Assembly: GCF_039540375.1 (NCBI RefSeq)
Contig: NZ_BAABEX010000013.1
Coordinates: 124,001-188,000 of the forward strand
Length of the DNA: 64,000 bases
From: Acidovorax_G lacteus
GTDB lineage: Bacteria; Pseudomonadota; Gammaproteobacteria; Burkholderiales; Burkholderiaceae_C
Direction of reading: 5' to 3'
Shown here: in pieces, positions 34,601-42,024 of the stretch
How the letters are laid out: each line of letters opens with the position of its first letter
Position numbering within the stretch: the stretch's first letter is position 1
Made by a program: the position numbers and the translations under genes
Notes under the pieces: model-generated
What the model saw: the letters and a program-made list of their open reading frames with translations, nothing else
Database searches by the model: none
What the model was told of the DNA's origin: nothing

Positions 34601-34938
34601 GCAAGGGCTATGGCCTGGGGGCCATGGGCATGGCGGCTGGGGGCTTTCATGCGCCGGTGTTCACCGTGGCCTGGCCCACGGGCGAATTCGGCGCCATGGG
34701 CCTCGAAGGCGCTGTGCGCCTGGGCTTTCGCAAGGAGCTGGAGGCGCAGCCCGAAGGGCCAGCGCGCGACGCGCTGTTCGCCAAGCTGGTGGCCAAGGCC
34801 TATGCCCATGGCGAAGCGCTGCACATGGCCACCACGCTCGAGATCGACGCCGTGATCGACCCGGCCGACACCCGCGCCTGGCTGGCGCGCGGGCTGGCGT
34901 CGGCCCGCGTGGGCGCACGGGCCGCAGGCCCTGCGTAG
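31675..34938 (+). CDS. Single-chain biotin-dependent acyl-CoA carboxylase (LCC-like)
   Basis: This 1087-residue protein fuses all carboxylase activities. The biotin carboxylase part is about 1-450 (GGGGGRGMRAV ATP-grasp loop, RECTVQRRFQKLVEIAPSP, RLQVEHTVTEQVTG). The biotinyl domain is about 490-560 with biotin Lys522 in LEAMKMEHV. The carboxyltransferase part is about 575-1085 with both CT halves (IADLCDAGSFIEYG; GNAALLGCSDV; LVDTPGFMVGP). The architecture matches single-chain long-chain acyl-CoA carboxylases; the substrate is not proven. Residues about 456-474 are encoded by a family-1 repeat. Three tandem copies of its start lie upstream. Confidence 0.85.
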   Translation: MFKKILIANRGEIALRIVRAARDLGVASVAVYADDDAHAPHVRAADVAVALGGTGPAAYLDIARLLAIAQAQGCDALHPGYGFLSERADAAQACAAAGVRFIGPTPAQLALLGDKAQARALATQCGVPVLPGTPQAVTLEEALAFRAAQAPHGIVVKAVGGGGGRGMRAVAQGDDLAAAYARCRSEAQAAFGVDGVYVERLMPGARHIEVQVLGDGHDVLALGERECTVQRRFQKLVEIAPSPSLPPALRVQITDAALRMARALRYEGLGTFEFLVDLASPELPFVFIEANARLQVEHTVTEQVTGVDLVQAQIALAAGQPLAALGLADAAPRGYAIQWRINAETLNADGQALPGHGTLTQVEWPAGPGIRIDTHAVAGHAPSPHYDTLLAKLIVHTPGPRFADALRRSQRALAECRIEGVATNLALLCALAERPEMATQQLHTRWLESVLPALLDASKLIAARACPRVVSGQKPPQSDAVALPLPEGAVCAPMPARLVQICVAEGDAVAAGAELAVLEAMKMEHVLTAPRAGRVRAVRAVPGAHLAPGQVLLVLDAVEDEVGAATSGSAAHDPDHVRADLQRVIDRHAWTLDAARPEAMARRHAQGSRSARENIADLCDAGSFIEYGALAVAAQTRRRSMEELIAQTPADGMVTGIGGVNGALFGPERARTVVMAYDATVLAGTQGVRNHAKTDRMLDIARAQQLPVVLWAEGGGGRPGDTDMPVVAGLHVHTFASYAALSGQVPVVGIAHGRCFAGNAALLGCSDVVIATRSSTIGMGGPAMIEGGGLGVFRPEEVGPAAVQHQTGVIDVLVNDEAQAAQVARQYLGYFQGRTTDWTCADARALRSVVPENRLRAYDSRRAMEGIADTGSLLPLRTGFGLGIHTALARIEGRPVGLMANNPLHLGGAIDADAADKAVRFMELCNAHGLPLVSLVDTPGFMVGPATEATGQVRRASRLFVAAAQLRVPFFAVVLRKGYGLGAMGMAAGGFHAPVFTVAWPTGEFGAMGLEGAVRLGFRKELEAQPEGPARDALFAKLVAKAYAHGEALHMATTLEIDAVIDPADTRAWLARGLASARVGARAAGPA
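33041..33096. repeat. Family-1 repeat (copy c) inside the carboxylase gene
   Basis: The stretch from TGCTTCTAAATTGATAGC through GCTGCTCGTGCTTG to GGCCAAAAA matches the left arm and the right edge of the family-1 element; the right stem arm has diverged. It is read in frame and encodes the linker SKLIAARACPRVVSGQKP between the biotin carboxylase and biotinyl domains. Confidence 0.75.
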
Positions 34939-35017
34939 CCCGTGCTAAGCTGGTCGCCCATCGTGCGATGGGGGCCGGCCCCGGCAAGGCCCAGCCATAT
35001 TTGTTGACGGAGAACCC

Positions 35018-36157
35018 ATGCCTGGACTGCTGCCCGACATCGACCCCGATGGCCTGCTCGAATTCTCGGTGGTGTATACCGACCGCGCCCTCAACCACAT
35101 GTCCAAGCGCTTCACGGGCGTGATGCAGGACATCCTGGCCACCCTCAAAGAGGTGTACCACGCCCACACGGCCGTGCTGGTGCCGGGCAGCGGTACCTTT
35201 GGCATGGAGGCCGTGGCGCGCCAGTTTGCCAACCAGGAAAAGGTGCTGATCGTGCGCAACGGCTGGTTCAGCTATCGCTGGACGCAGATCTTTGACGCCG
35301 ACAAAGGCCTGGGCGGTGGTTCGGTGGTGTGCAAGGCCCGCCGTCAGGGTGATGGCCCCCAGGCGCCCTGGGCGCCGTGCCCTGCGCACGAAGTGGCCGC
35401 CACCATCCGTGCCGAGCGGCCCAAAGTGGTGTTTGCACCCCACGTCGAGACCTCCAGCGGCATGATCCTGAGCGACGACTACCTGCGCACCATCACGGCT
35501 GCGGCGCATGAGGTGGGCGCCCTGGTGGTGCTCGACTGTGTGGCCTCGGGCGCGATGTGGGTGGACATGCAGTCCACGGGCGTGGACGTGCTGATTTCCG
35601 CCCCGCAAAAGGGCTGGAGCAGCTCGCCCTGCTGCGCCATGGTGATGCTCAGCGAGCGTGCGCGCCAGGCGATCGAAGGCACGCAGAGTTCGAGCTTTTC
35701 GTGCGACCTCAAGAAGTGGATGCAGATTGCCGAGGGCTACGAAAAAGGCCAGCACGCCTACCACACCACCATGCCCACCGACGCGCTGGTGCGCCTGCGC
35801 GACGTGATGCTCGAAACCCGCGCCTACGGCTTTGACACGGTGCGCGCCGAGCAGATGGCGCTGGGAGCCAAGGTGCGGGCCTTGCTCGAATCGCGCGGCT
35901 TTCCGAGTGTGGCGGCCGAGGGCTGGAAGGCGCCCGGTGTGGTGGTGAGTTACACCACCGATCCCGACATCCAGAACGGCAAGAAATTCTTGCAGGTGGG
36001 GCTGCAAACGGCAGCGGGCGTGCCGTTGCAGTGCGACGAGGGGCCTGAGTTCCGAACCTTCCGCATCGGCCTGTTCGGCCTGGAGAAGTGGCACAACGTG
36101 GACCGCACGGTGGGCCATTTGTCGCATGCGCTGGACCAGGTGGCGGCGGGCGCTTGA
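35018..36157 (+). CDS. Class V aminotransferase (alanine/serine-glyoxylate type)
   Basis: This is a 379-residue PLP enzyme of fold type I. Visible: VLVPGSGTFGMEAVARQF near the N-terminus, HVETSSGMIL, the PLP aspartate region VVLDCVASGAM, and the PLP lysine Lys198 in SAPQKGWSSSP. The family transfers amino groups to glyoxylate or pyruvate. It converges on lrgB-lrgA-glcD, which fits a glyoxylate-to-glycine step after glycolate oxidation, but the substrate is inferred. GGAG precedes the ATG by 6 nt. Confidence 0.83.
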   Translation: MPGLLPDIDPDGLLEFSVVYTDRALNHMSKRFTGVMQDILATLKEVYHAHTAVLVPGSGTFGMEAVARQFANQEKVLIVRNGWFSYRWTQIFDADKGLGGGSVVCKARRQGDGPQAPWAPCPAHEVAATIRAERPKVVFAPHVETSSGMILSDDYLRTITAAAHEVGALVVLDCVASGAMWVDMQSTGVDVLISAPQKGWSSSPCCAMVMLSERARQAIEGTQSSSFSCDLKKWMQIAEGYEKGQHAYHTTMPTDALVRLRDVMLETRAYGFDTVRAEQMALGAKVRALLESRGFPSVAAEGWKAPGVVVSYTTDPDIQNGKKFLQVGLQTAAGVPLQCDEGPEFRTFRIGLFGLEKWHNVDRTVGHLSHALDQVAAGA

Positions 36158-36265
36158 ACGTTTGAACGACCTGGCCGTGCAGGCGGTCCGCGCCGGCCTG
36201 CGTGCGCGGTCTTGGGGCCGAGCGGCCGACAGGGCTCATGCCCGGAATGCGTCGGCAGCCCGCCG

Positions 36266-36991
36266 TCAGAGCAGCTTGAAAGCCAGCGGCATCAGCACCG
36301 CAGCCAGCACCACTTGCAGGCCCAGGGCCAGGCCCGCGTAGGCCCCAGCGTCGGGGTGCACTTGCAGCGCGTGGGCCGCACCGATCCCGTGCGATGCGGT
36401 GCCCAGCGCAAATCCGCGCACCGCCATGCCTTCGGCGTCGGAAGGCACCCGCAGCAGATCCAACAACCACTTGGCTGAGAGGGCACCCACCATGCCGGTC
36501 AGGGCGGCAAACACCGCAGCCAGTGCCGGTACGCCCCCGATTTGCGAGGCCACCCCCATGGCCACCGGGGCGGTGATGGACTTGGGTGCCAGCGACAGCA
36601 GCACGTCCCCCGGCAGCCCCAATGCCCAGCCCAGGCCCACGGCGCTGAGGGCTGCGGCACCGCCGCCCAGCAAAGAGGCCACCACCAGCCGACCCCAGCG
36701 AGCGCGCAACGCAGCCTGGCGCTGCCACAGGGGCCAGCCCAGGGCCACCACGGCGGGTCCGAGCAGGAAGTGGATGAACTGCGCCCCCGCAAAGTAGGTG
36801 GGGTACGCCGTGCCGGTGGCCAGCAGCACGCCCGCCAGGACCGCCACCGACAGCATCACCGGGTTGGCCCACGGAGCGTGCCCAGAGCGCCACGACACCG
36901 CCTGCGCCAGCACATACACCGCAAGGGTGGCGGTCAGCCCGAACAGCGGGGCCGACGAAAGATAGACCCAAAGCTCAACGAAGTTCTGCAT
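36266..36991 (-). CDS. lrgB: LrgB-family membrane protein
   Basis: This 241-residue protein has about seven membrane helices and belongs to the LrgB/CidB family. It has APKSITAPVAMGVASQIGG and GASHGIGAAHAL-type motifs (here GTASHGIGAAHAL). The N-terminus overlaps the end of lrgA by 17 nt, so the two are coupled. LrgAB was first tied to murein hydrolase control in staphylococci; the plant homologue PLGG1 moves glycolate and glycerate. The glcD neighbour favours the transport reading here. Confidence 0.88.
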   Translation of the reverse strand: MQNFVELWVYLSSAPLFGLTATLAVYVLAQAVSWRSGHAPWANPVMLSVAVLAGVLLATGTAYPTYFAGAQFIHFLLGPAVVALGWPLWQRQAALRARWGRLVVASLLGGGAAALSAVGLGWALGLPGDVLLSLAPKSITAPVAMGVASQIGGVPALAAVFAALTGMVGALSAKWLLDLLRVPSDAEGMAVRGFALGTASHGIGAAHALQVHPDAGAYAGLALGLQVVLAAVLMPLAFKLL

Positions 36992-37334
36992 GGCCTGCCT
37001 TGGGTTGCAGCCAGCGCAGCACCAGCGCCGTGACCGCCATGCCCACCCAGGTGGACAGCACGATCACCACCACCAGCTGAAGTCCGTAGGCACTCAGCAG
37101 CGCCAGGTGCGTCATGACCCCGACGCCCACCGGCACAAACAGCAGCGACAAATGACTGAGCAAAAAGCCCGCAGTGGGCGCCACCGCTTCCTGCACCGGG
37201 GGCCATTGCAGGGCGGCCAGCAGCAGCACCATGCCCACCACCGGCCCTGGCACCGGCAGCTTCAGAAAGTGTGACAGGGCTTCACCTGCCGACTGCATGA
37301 GCAACAGGAACGCCAGCCCTTGCAGGGGTTTCAT
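36975..37334 (-). CDS. lrgA: LrgA-family (CidA/LrgA) holin-like membrane protein
   Basis: A 119-residue protein with four membrane helices. It shows the family pattern LPVPGPVVGMVLLL and LLSHLSLLFVPVGVGVM. The ATG at 37334 lies 8 nt after the glcD stop; the longer open frame upstream is antisense noise within glcD. With LrgB it should form one membrane complex. Confidence 0.88.
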   Translation of the reverse strand: MKPLQGLAFLLLMQSAGEALSHFLKLPVPGPVVGMVLLLAALQWPPVQEAVAPTAGFLLSHLSLLFVPVGVGVMTHLALLSAYGLQLVVVIVLSTWVGMAVTALVLRWLQPKAGHAELR

Positions 37335-37342
37335 CAGCGGTG

Positions 37343-38842
37343 TCAGAAGCGGGGCAGATCCGGGTGCTTGATCTGCCCGGCCCGCACCAGCATCTTGCCG
37401 TACTCGGCACAGCGGTGCAGCGTCGGAATCACCTTGCCCGGGTTCAGCAGCCCGGCCGGGTCGAAGGCCTGCTTGAGCGCCACCATCTGCGCGTTTTCTT
37501 CGGCGCTGAACTGCACGCACATGCTGTTGAGCTTCTCCACGCCCACGCCATGCTCGCCCGTCACCGTGCCACCCATGGCCACGCTGGTCTCCAGGATGTC
37601 GGCACCAAACAGCTCGCAGCGGCGCAGCTGGTCGGGGTCGTTCGCATCGAACAGGATCAGCGGGTGCAGGTTGCCGTCGCCCGCGTGGAACACGTTGGCG
37701 CAGCGCAGTCCGTACTTTTTCTCCATCTCGGCAATCGCGAGCAGGATGTCGGCCAGGCGCTTGCGCGGGATGGTCGAATCCATGCACATGTAATCCGGGC
37801 TGATGCGGCCGCTGGCTGGAAAGGCGTTCTTGCGCCCGCTCCAGAAGCGCAGGCGCTCGGCTTCGTCGCGGCTCACGGCGATGGCCGTGGCCCCGGCAGA
37901 GCGCAGCACCGCGCTCATGCGGCCGATTTCTTCTTCCACCTCTTCGGGCGTGCCGTCGCTCTCGCACAGCAGGATGGCTTCGGCACTCAGGTCGTAGCCT
38001 GCGTGCACAAAGTCTTCGACCGCTGCGGTCATGGGCTTGTCCATCATCTCCAGCCCCGCCGGAATGATGCCGGCCGCAATCACGGCCGCCACCGCGTCGC
38101 CGGCTTTGCGCACGTCGTCAAAGCTGGCCATGATGCAGCGCGCCAGCTGCGGCTTGGGCACGAGCTTCACCGTGACCTCCAGCGCCACGGCCAGCATGCC
38201 TTCGCTGCCGATCATGGCGGCCAGCAGGTCGTAGCCCGGGGTGTCCAGCGCCTCGCTGCCAAATTCGACCGGATGCCCGTCCATCAGAAAACCGCGCACG
38301 CGCAGCACGTTGTGCACCGTCAGCCCGTACTTGAGGCAGTGCACGCCGCCCGAGTTTTCGGCCACGTTGCCGCCGATGGTGCAGGCAATCTGGCTGCTCG
38401 GGTCGGGCGCGTAGTACAGCCCGTAGGGTGCGGCCGCTTCGCTGATGGCCAGGTTGCGCACACCGCACTGCACGGTGGCCGTACGGCTCACCGGGTCGAC
38501 TTCGAGGATGCGGTTGAAGCGCGCGAGCGACAGCGTCACGCCTTCGGCATGGGGCATGGCCCCGCCCGACAGGCCGGTGCCCGCACCGCGCGCCACCACA
38601 GGCACACCCAGGCGGTGGCAGGTGACCAGCACCGCCTGCACCTCGTCTTCGGTCTCGGGCAGGCAGACCACCAAAGGCCGCTGGCGGTAGGCGGTGAGGC
38701 CGTCGCATTCATACGGGGTCGTGTCTTCGGCCTGCCAGAGCAGCGAATGCTCGGGCAGCACCTCGGCCAGGGCCTGGACGACACGCTGCTGGAGGGCCTG
38801 GCGCGCGGCCTGACCCAGGGCGGGGGAGTGGGGTGCGTTCAC
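37343..38842 (-). CDS. glcD: FAD-linked oxidase, glycolate oxidase subunit GlcD type
   Basis: This flavoprotein oxidises a 2-hydroxyacid, most likely glycolate or D-lactate. The 499-residue protein has the PCMH-type FAD-binding domain (VPVVARGAGTGLSGGAMPHAEG, IGGNVAENSGGVHCLKYG, about residues 80-190) and the C-terminal FAD-oxidase domain with HAGDGNLHPLI and GEHGVG. The start is GTG 38842. No glcE or glcF is nearby, so partner subunits must lie elsewhere or it works alone. It leads the operon glcD-lrgA-lrgB. Confidence 0.83.
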   Translation of the reverse strand: MNAPHSPALGQAARQALQQRVVQALAEVLPEHSLLWQAEDTTPYECDGLTAYRQRPLVVCLPETEDEVQAVLVTCHRLGVPVVARGAGTGLSGGAMPHAEGVTLSLARFNRILEVDPVSRTATVQCGVRNLAISEAAAPYGLYYAPDPSSQIACTIGGNVAENSGGVHCLKYGLTVHNVLRVRGFLMDGHPVEFGSEALDTPGYDLLAAMIGSEGMLAVALEVTVKLVPKPQLARCIMASFDDVRKAGDAVAAVIAAGIIPAGLEMMDKPMTAAVEDFVHAGYDLSAEAILLCESDGTPEEVEEEIGRMSAVLRSAGATAIAVSRDEAERLRFWSGRKNAFPASGRISPDYMCMDSTIPRKRLADILLAIAEMEKKYGLRCANVFHAGDGNLHPLILFDANDPDQLRRCELFGADILETSVAMGGTVTGEHGVGVEKLNSMCVQFSAEENAQMVALKQAFDPAGLLNPGKVIPTLHRCAEYGKMLVRAGQIKHPDLPRF

Positions 38843-38937
38843 AGCCGCAACTCTACGCCGGGTGGCGAGGGCGGTGTTGAAGAATCGTCAAAGCGCCTGT
38901 GAGCGCCGTGCGTCGCGCGCGGGCTGCGTCCAGCGGC

Positions 38938-39390
38938 TCAGCCGTGTAGCGACCACGCCGAAACACCGGCCAGGCAGGCGTTGAACCACGCGTGCGTCGC
39001 CACGCAGGCGGGCAGACCTGCGCCCTGCCGCCATAGCATCGCCAGGGCCAGCCCCGGAAGTCCCCACCACAGGGCCGCCAGCCCGTAGGCTGGGGCATGG
39101 GCCAGTGCGAAGCCTGCGGCAGACAGCAGGGCGGCCAGCCAGGCGGCACGCGGTGCGCTCCAGCGCGGGGCCAGCCACTGGGCGAGGCCCTGCTGCAGCA
39201 AGGACCGGAAGATCCATTCCTCCAGCCAAGGGGCGCCTGCCAGCACCCACATCCAGGTCTGCCAGTCGGCGGGCGCGAGCGCCATGCCCAGCCGCTGGTG
39301 CGCGATCCACGCACCCACCGGGGCGATCAGCCAGCAGGCGGCCAGCAGCCATGCAGCGCGCCGCAGCACCGCCTGCACCGGGCCCGTCAT
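38938..39390 (-). CDS. mrtJ: CPBP/glutamic-type intramembrane protease, MrtJ-like (JDVT-CTERM system)
   Basis: This 150-residue inner-membrane protein carries the CPBP (Rce1/Abi) catalytic signature: Glu57-Glu58-x3-Arg62 (EEWIFR), F-x3-His98 (FALAH), and His133-x3-Asn137 (HAWFN). It has at least four hydrophobic helices. Its ATG overlaps the TGA of the upstream protease gene by 4 nt (ATGA), so the two are translated together. Because that partner ends in a JDVT-CTERM-type tail, this is most likely the dedicated sorting protease of that system. The family assignment is from motif and context; no search was run. Confidence 0.78.
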   Translation of the reverse strand: MTGPVQAVLRRAAWLLAACWLIAPVGAWIAHQRLGMALAPADWQTWMWVLAGAPWLEEWIFRSLLQQGLAQWLAPRWSAPRAAWLAALLSAAGFALAHAPAYGLAALWWGLPGLALAMLWRQGAGLPACVATHAWFNACLAGVSAWSLHG

Positions 39391-41792
39391 GCGTCGGGCG
39401 TGTCGCTGCGGCGTCGGCGCAGCGCCCATCCCAGCAGGCCCAGGCCCAGCAGCAGCGCCAGCGAGGCATCGCGTCCGTCGGGGTTGACTGTGCAGCCACC
39501 GCCACCGCCGTCACTGGGCGGGGTGGGCGTTGGTGTCGGCGTTGGCGCGGGGGCGCTGTCGGTCACCACGCCGGGCGCCCCGGCTTCGAGCGAGAACGCC
39601 ACTTCCACTTCGCGCTCAAACGCTTCCACTGGCACTTCTTCCTGGCGTGCGCCCTTGATCAGCGCGCCCAGCGGGGCCACACGCGCGTTGCTGTCGGTGA
39701 CCGAGCGGACGTAGGCGTAGTACTCGCCCGCCTTGAGTTTGCCGTCCAGCGAAAGCGTGTACTCACCATCGCCAGCGCGCACGTCGGGTGCCACCCCGTC
39801 ATCGCGCAGCACGGCGTTGTCGAGCACGGTGTTGCCGTCCTCGTCGTACACCGTGGCCACGACCCGCGCCCCTTTGATACGCTTGTCGGCGCCCAGGGTC
39901 GCGCGCAGCACGGGCGCGGTGGCCGCGCCCACACTGCCGCCCAGGGCTGTGGCGTTCAGCGCCATGCGCGACTCGGTCGCCACGTCGATCCCCAGCCCAT
40001 CCACCATCGCAGACGCCGAGCTGACCTGAATCGTCCACGTGCCTGCACGGGCCGCCACCCCGGTGCCGATGCGCACCGTGAACAGGCCCTCCCCGGGCTC
40101 GGTCTCGAATTCGACGCCTGCCGGCGCATTGCCCGGCGTGAACACCCGGCCATCGGGGGCGACGAGGCTGAAGCTCAGCTTGCCCGCGTCTTGCGGATCA
40201 AAGAAAGCTTCGGCCTCCACTGGGCCGTCGATGGCGCTGCTGGCCACGCGGAACTGGCTGCTGAAGCGGCCTCCGGCCGGCAGCGCGGTCGTGCCGTCCA
40301 CGCGCACAAAGGCAAAGGGGTTGGAATGCACTTCGTTGAGGGCACGGGCTGCGTCCTTGGCGGCTTCGGCGCCGTTGCGCGCAACGTTGTACGCCCCGCC
40401 GGTCTGCTGCGCCACCTGGGCAAGGTTGACGGTCTGGCCGGCCGCCGATTGCGCCAGCGCCGCCTTGGTGCGGGCCTGCCGCGCTTCGGTGCCGCCTCCG
40501 CTCAGGCCCAAGGGGTTCACAGCCACGCGGGCGGTGCGCGCAGTGGTCAGGGTTTCAACGGGCAACACGGTTTCCGAGCCGGTGAGCAGGTGCACGGTGG
40601 CCGGATCACCGCTCTGGCGCACGCCGGCGATGAGCTGATAGGCCTTGGTGAAGGCGGTGAGGCTGTTGAAGCTGCCTTCACCAGCCGGCTGGATGCCGTC
40701 CAGGGCGGCGTTCAGTGCCTGCTTGCCCTCGGCATCGGCGGTGGTGAAGCCAAGCACTGGATCGGCTCCCGCTGCGGGCGAGGCCACGACCGCGAACTGC
40801 GCATCGGCACCGGCCTGGTTGACCAGTGCGCGTGCCGCCTGCAGCAGATCGGCCAGCCGGGCCGCCGGCAGGGTGCGGTCGATCACGATCACGTCGCGAA
40901 ACACCGGAGCGGCGGCAAACACGACGCGCAGCTGGGTGTCAAAGCCTTCGGTGGGCGCTTGCAGGCGCAGGGCCGCGGGGTCCACGCCTCGGAAGGCTTC
41001 AAAGAACGTACGGCCATACGCGCGGGCCGCGGGCGGGTCTTGCTCGGCGGGGCGTGTGAGGGTTTCCCAGGCGCTTCCGCCCGAGCCGTCGCCTGCGGTG
41101 GCAAACACGCGGGCCTGGGCTGTCTGGCGCTTGGTCGGGTCCGCGTAGTCGGCCGGGGTCGAGAGCGAGACGAACTGCAGGTGGTTGTTCATCGCTGTGT
41201 TCTTCGGGGTGTCCACTCCCGAGGGGCTGCCCGGATCGTCGGGCTTGAGCGGCGCACCTTCCTCGACGTATTCGTCCAGCAGGCCGTAGGTGTAATGGCC
41301 GAGTTCATGGTTGATCACCTTGCCCAGGGCGTCGATGGATTCCGGAGCGTTCTGAAACGCCAGGTGGTTGTACGAAGTGGTGCCCCGCTTGCCCCAGCCC
41401 GCCACGTTGGCGGCCGAACGGCCATTGCTGTTGAGCATGCGGATGTCCACGTTGTCGCCGAACCGGCCGCCCTTGTAGACATAGACCGTTCCCACGCGGT
41501 GGCGGCCTTCCGTCGCCGTGAATTTGCTGCGCGCCATCACCCGCAGCACCTCGGTGATGTAGTTGCGATCCAGCCGCTGGGACGGGTTGGCGGCCTGGGT
41601 GGGCGGGTTGTCATAGTCCCAGTCCACGTTCACCACGTAGTCAATGGTGTTGACGTCGCGTACGGCCGACAGCGGGTGGTTGGCCGCATAGGCCGGAATG
41701 ATGGGCTGTGCCACCAGCGCAGCGGCCAGCAGTGCGGCCATCAGGCGGGTGGGCAGGGGGCGTGCGCTGGTGCGCATCGGGGTGGTGTGCAT
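39387..41792 (-). CDS. CLCA-like secreted zinc metalloprotease with JDVT-CTERM-type tail
   Basis: This 801-residue exported protein has a signal peptide ending PAYA (about residue 36) and a zincin domain with His162-Glu163-x2-His166 followed by Gly170-x2-Asp173-Glu174-Tyr. That spacing matches the CLCA family (HExxHxxxGxxDEY). A VWA-like segment (about 290-420) has DRTLP where the metal-binding DxSxS should be. Beta-sandwich repeats follow (DDGVAPDVRAGDGEYT is CLCA-like). A TPTPTPTP spacer leads to GGGGGC, a helix, and RRRR at the C-terminus. AGGAG precedes the ATG. It is co-translated with the putative MrtJ protease. Confidence 0.82.
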   Translation of the reverse strand: MHTTPMRTSARPLPTRLMAALLAAALVAQPIIPAYAANHPLSAVRDVNTIDYVVNVDWDYDNPPTQAANPSQRLDRNYITEVLRVMARSKFTATEGRHRVGTVYVYKGGRFGDNVDIRMLNSNGRSAANVAGWGKRGTTSYNHLAFQNAPESIDALGKVINHELGHYTYGLLDEYVEEGAPLKPDDPGSPSGVDTPKNTAMNNHLQFVSLSTPADYADPTKRQTAQARVFATAGDGSGGSAWETLTRPAEQDPPAARAYGRTFFEAFRGVDPAALRLQAPTEGFDTQLRVVFAAAPVFRDVIVIDRTLPAARLADLLQAARALVNQAGADAQFAVVASPAAGADPVLGFTTADAEGKQALNAALDGIQPAGEGSFNSLTAFTKAYQLIAGVRQSGDPATVHLLTGSETVLPVETLTTARTARVAVNPLGLSGGGTEARQARTKAALAQSAAGQTVNLAQVAQQTGGAYNVARNGAEAAKDAARALNEVHSNPFAFVRVDGTTALPAGGRFSSQFRVASSAIDGPVEAEAFFDPQDAGKLSFSLVAPDGRVFTPGNAPAGVEFETEPGEGLFTVRIGTGVAARAGTWTIQVSSASAMVDGLGIDVATESRMALNATALGGSVGAATAPVLRATLGADKRIKGARVVATVYDEDGNTVLDNAVLRDDGVAPDVRAGDGEYTLSLDGKLKAGEYYAYVRSVTDSNARVAPLGALIKGARQEEVPVEAFEREVEVAFSLEAGAPGVVTDSAPAPTPTPTPTPPSDGGGGGCTVNPDGRDASLALLLGLGLLGWALRRRRSDTPDA

Positions 41793-42024
41793 GGTGGCTC
41801 CTCGTGGTGTGCGTTCGGGAAGCCTTCCCGCCCCGGGTGGCTGTACCCCCCGATGACCAGCGCGCAGGTGGGCGATCACGACGCCGACCCGCAAGCTCCC
41901 CCTCCTGGGGGCGCAGTATGCGAACGGGTGCGCCGGTTGGCAACCGAAAACTGCGCCAAGTCCTCGGGGCCTCCTGACGGAGGACGCAGCAGGCCCGCGG
42001 TTGGTCTTGGTGCAGGTGTTGGCG

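Noticed and set aside
36266..37334. LrgAB as murein hydrolase/antiholin regulators
   Set aside because: Possible by name only; the tight link to glcD favours transport of a small organic acid.
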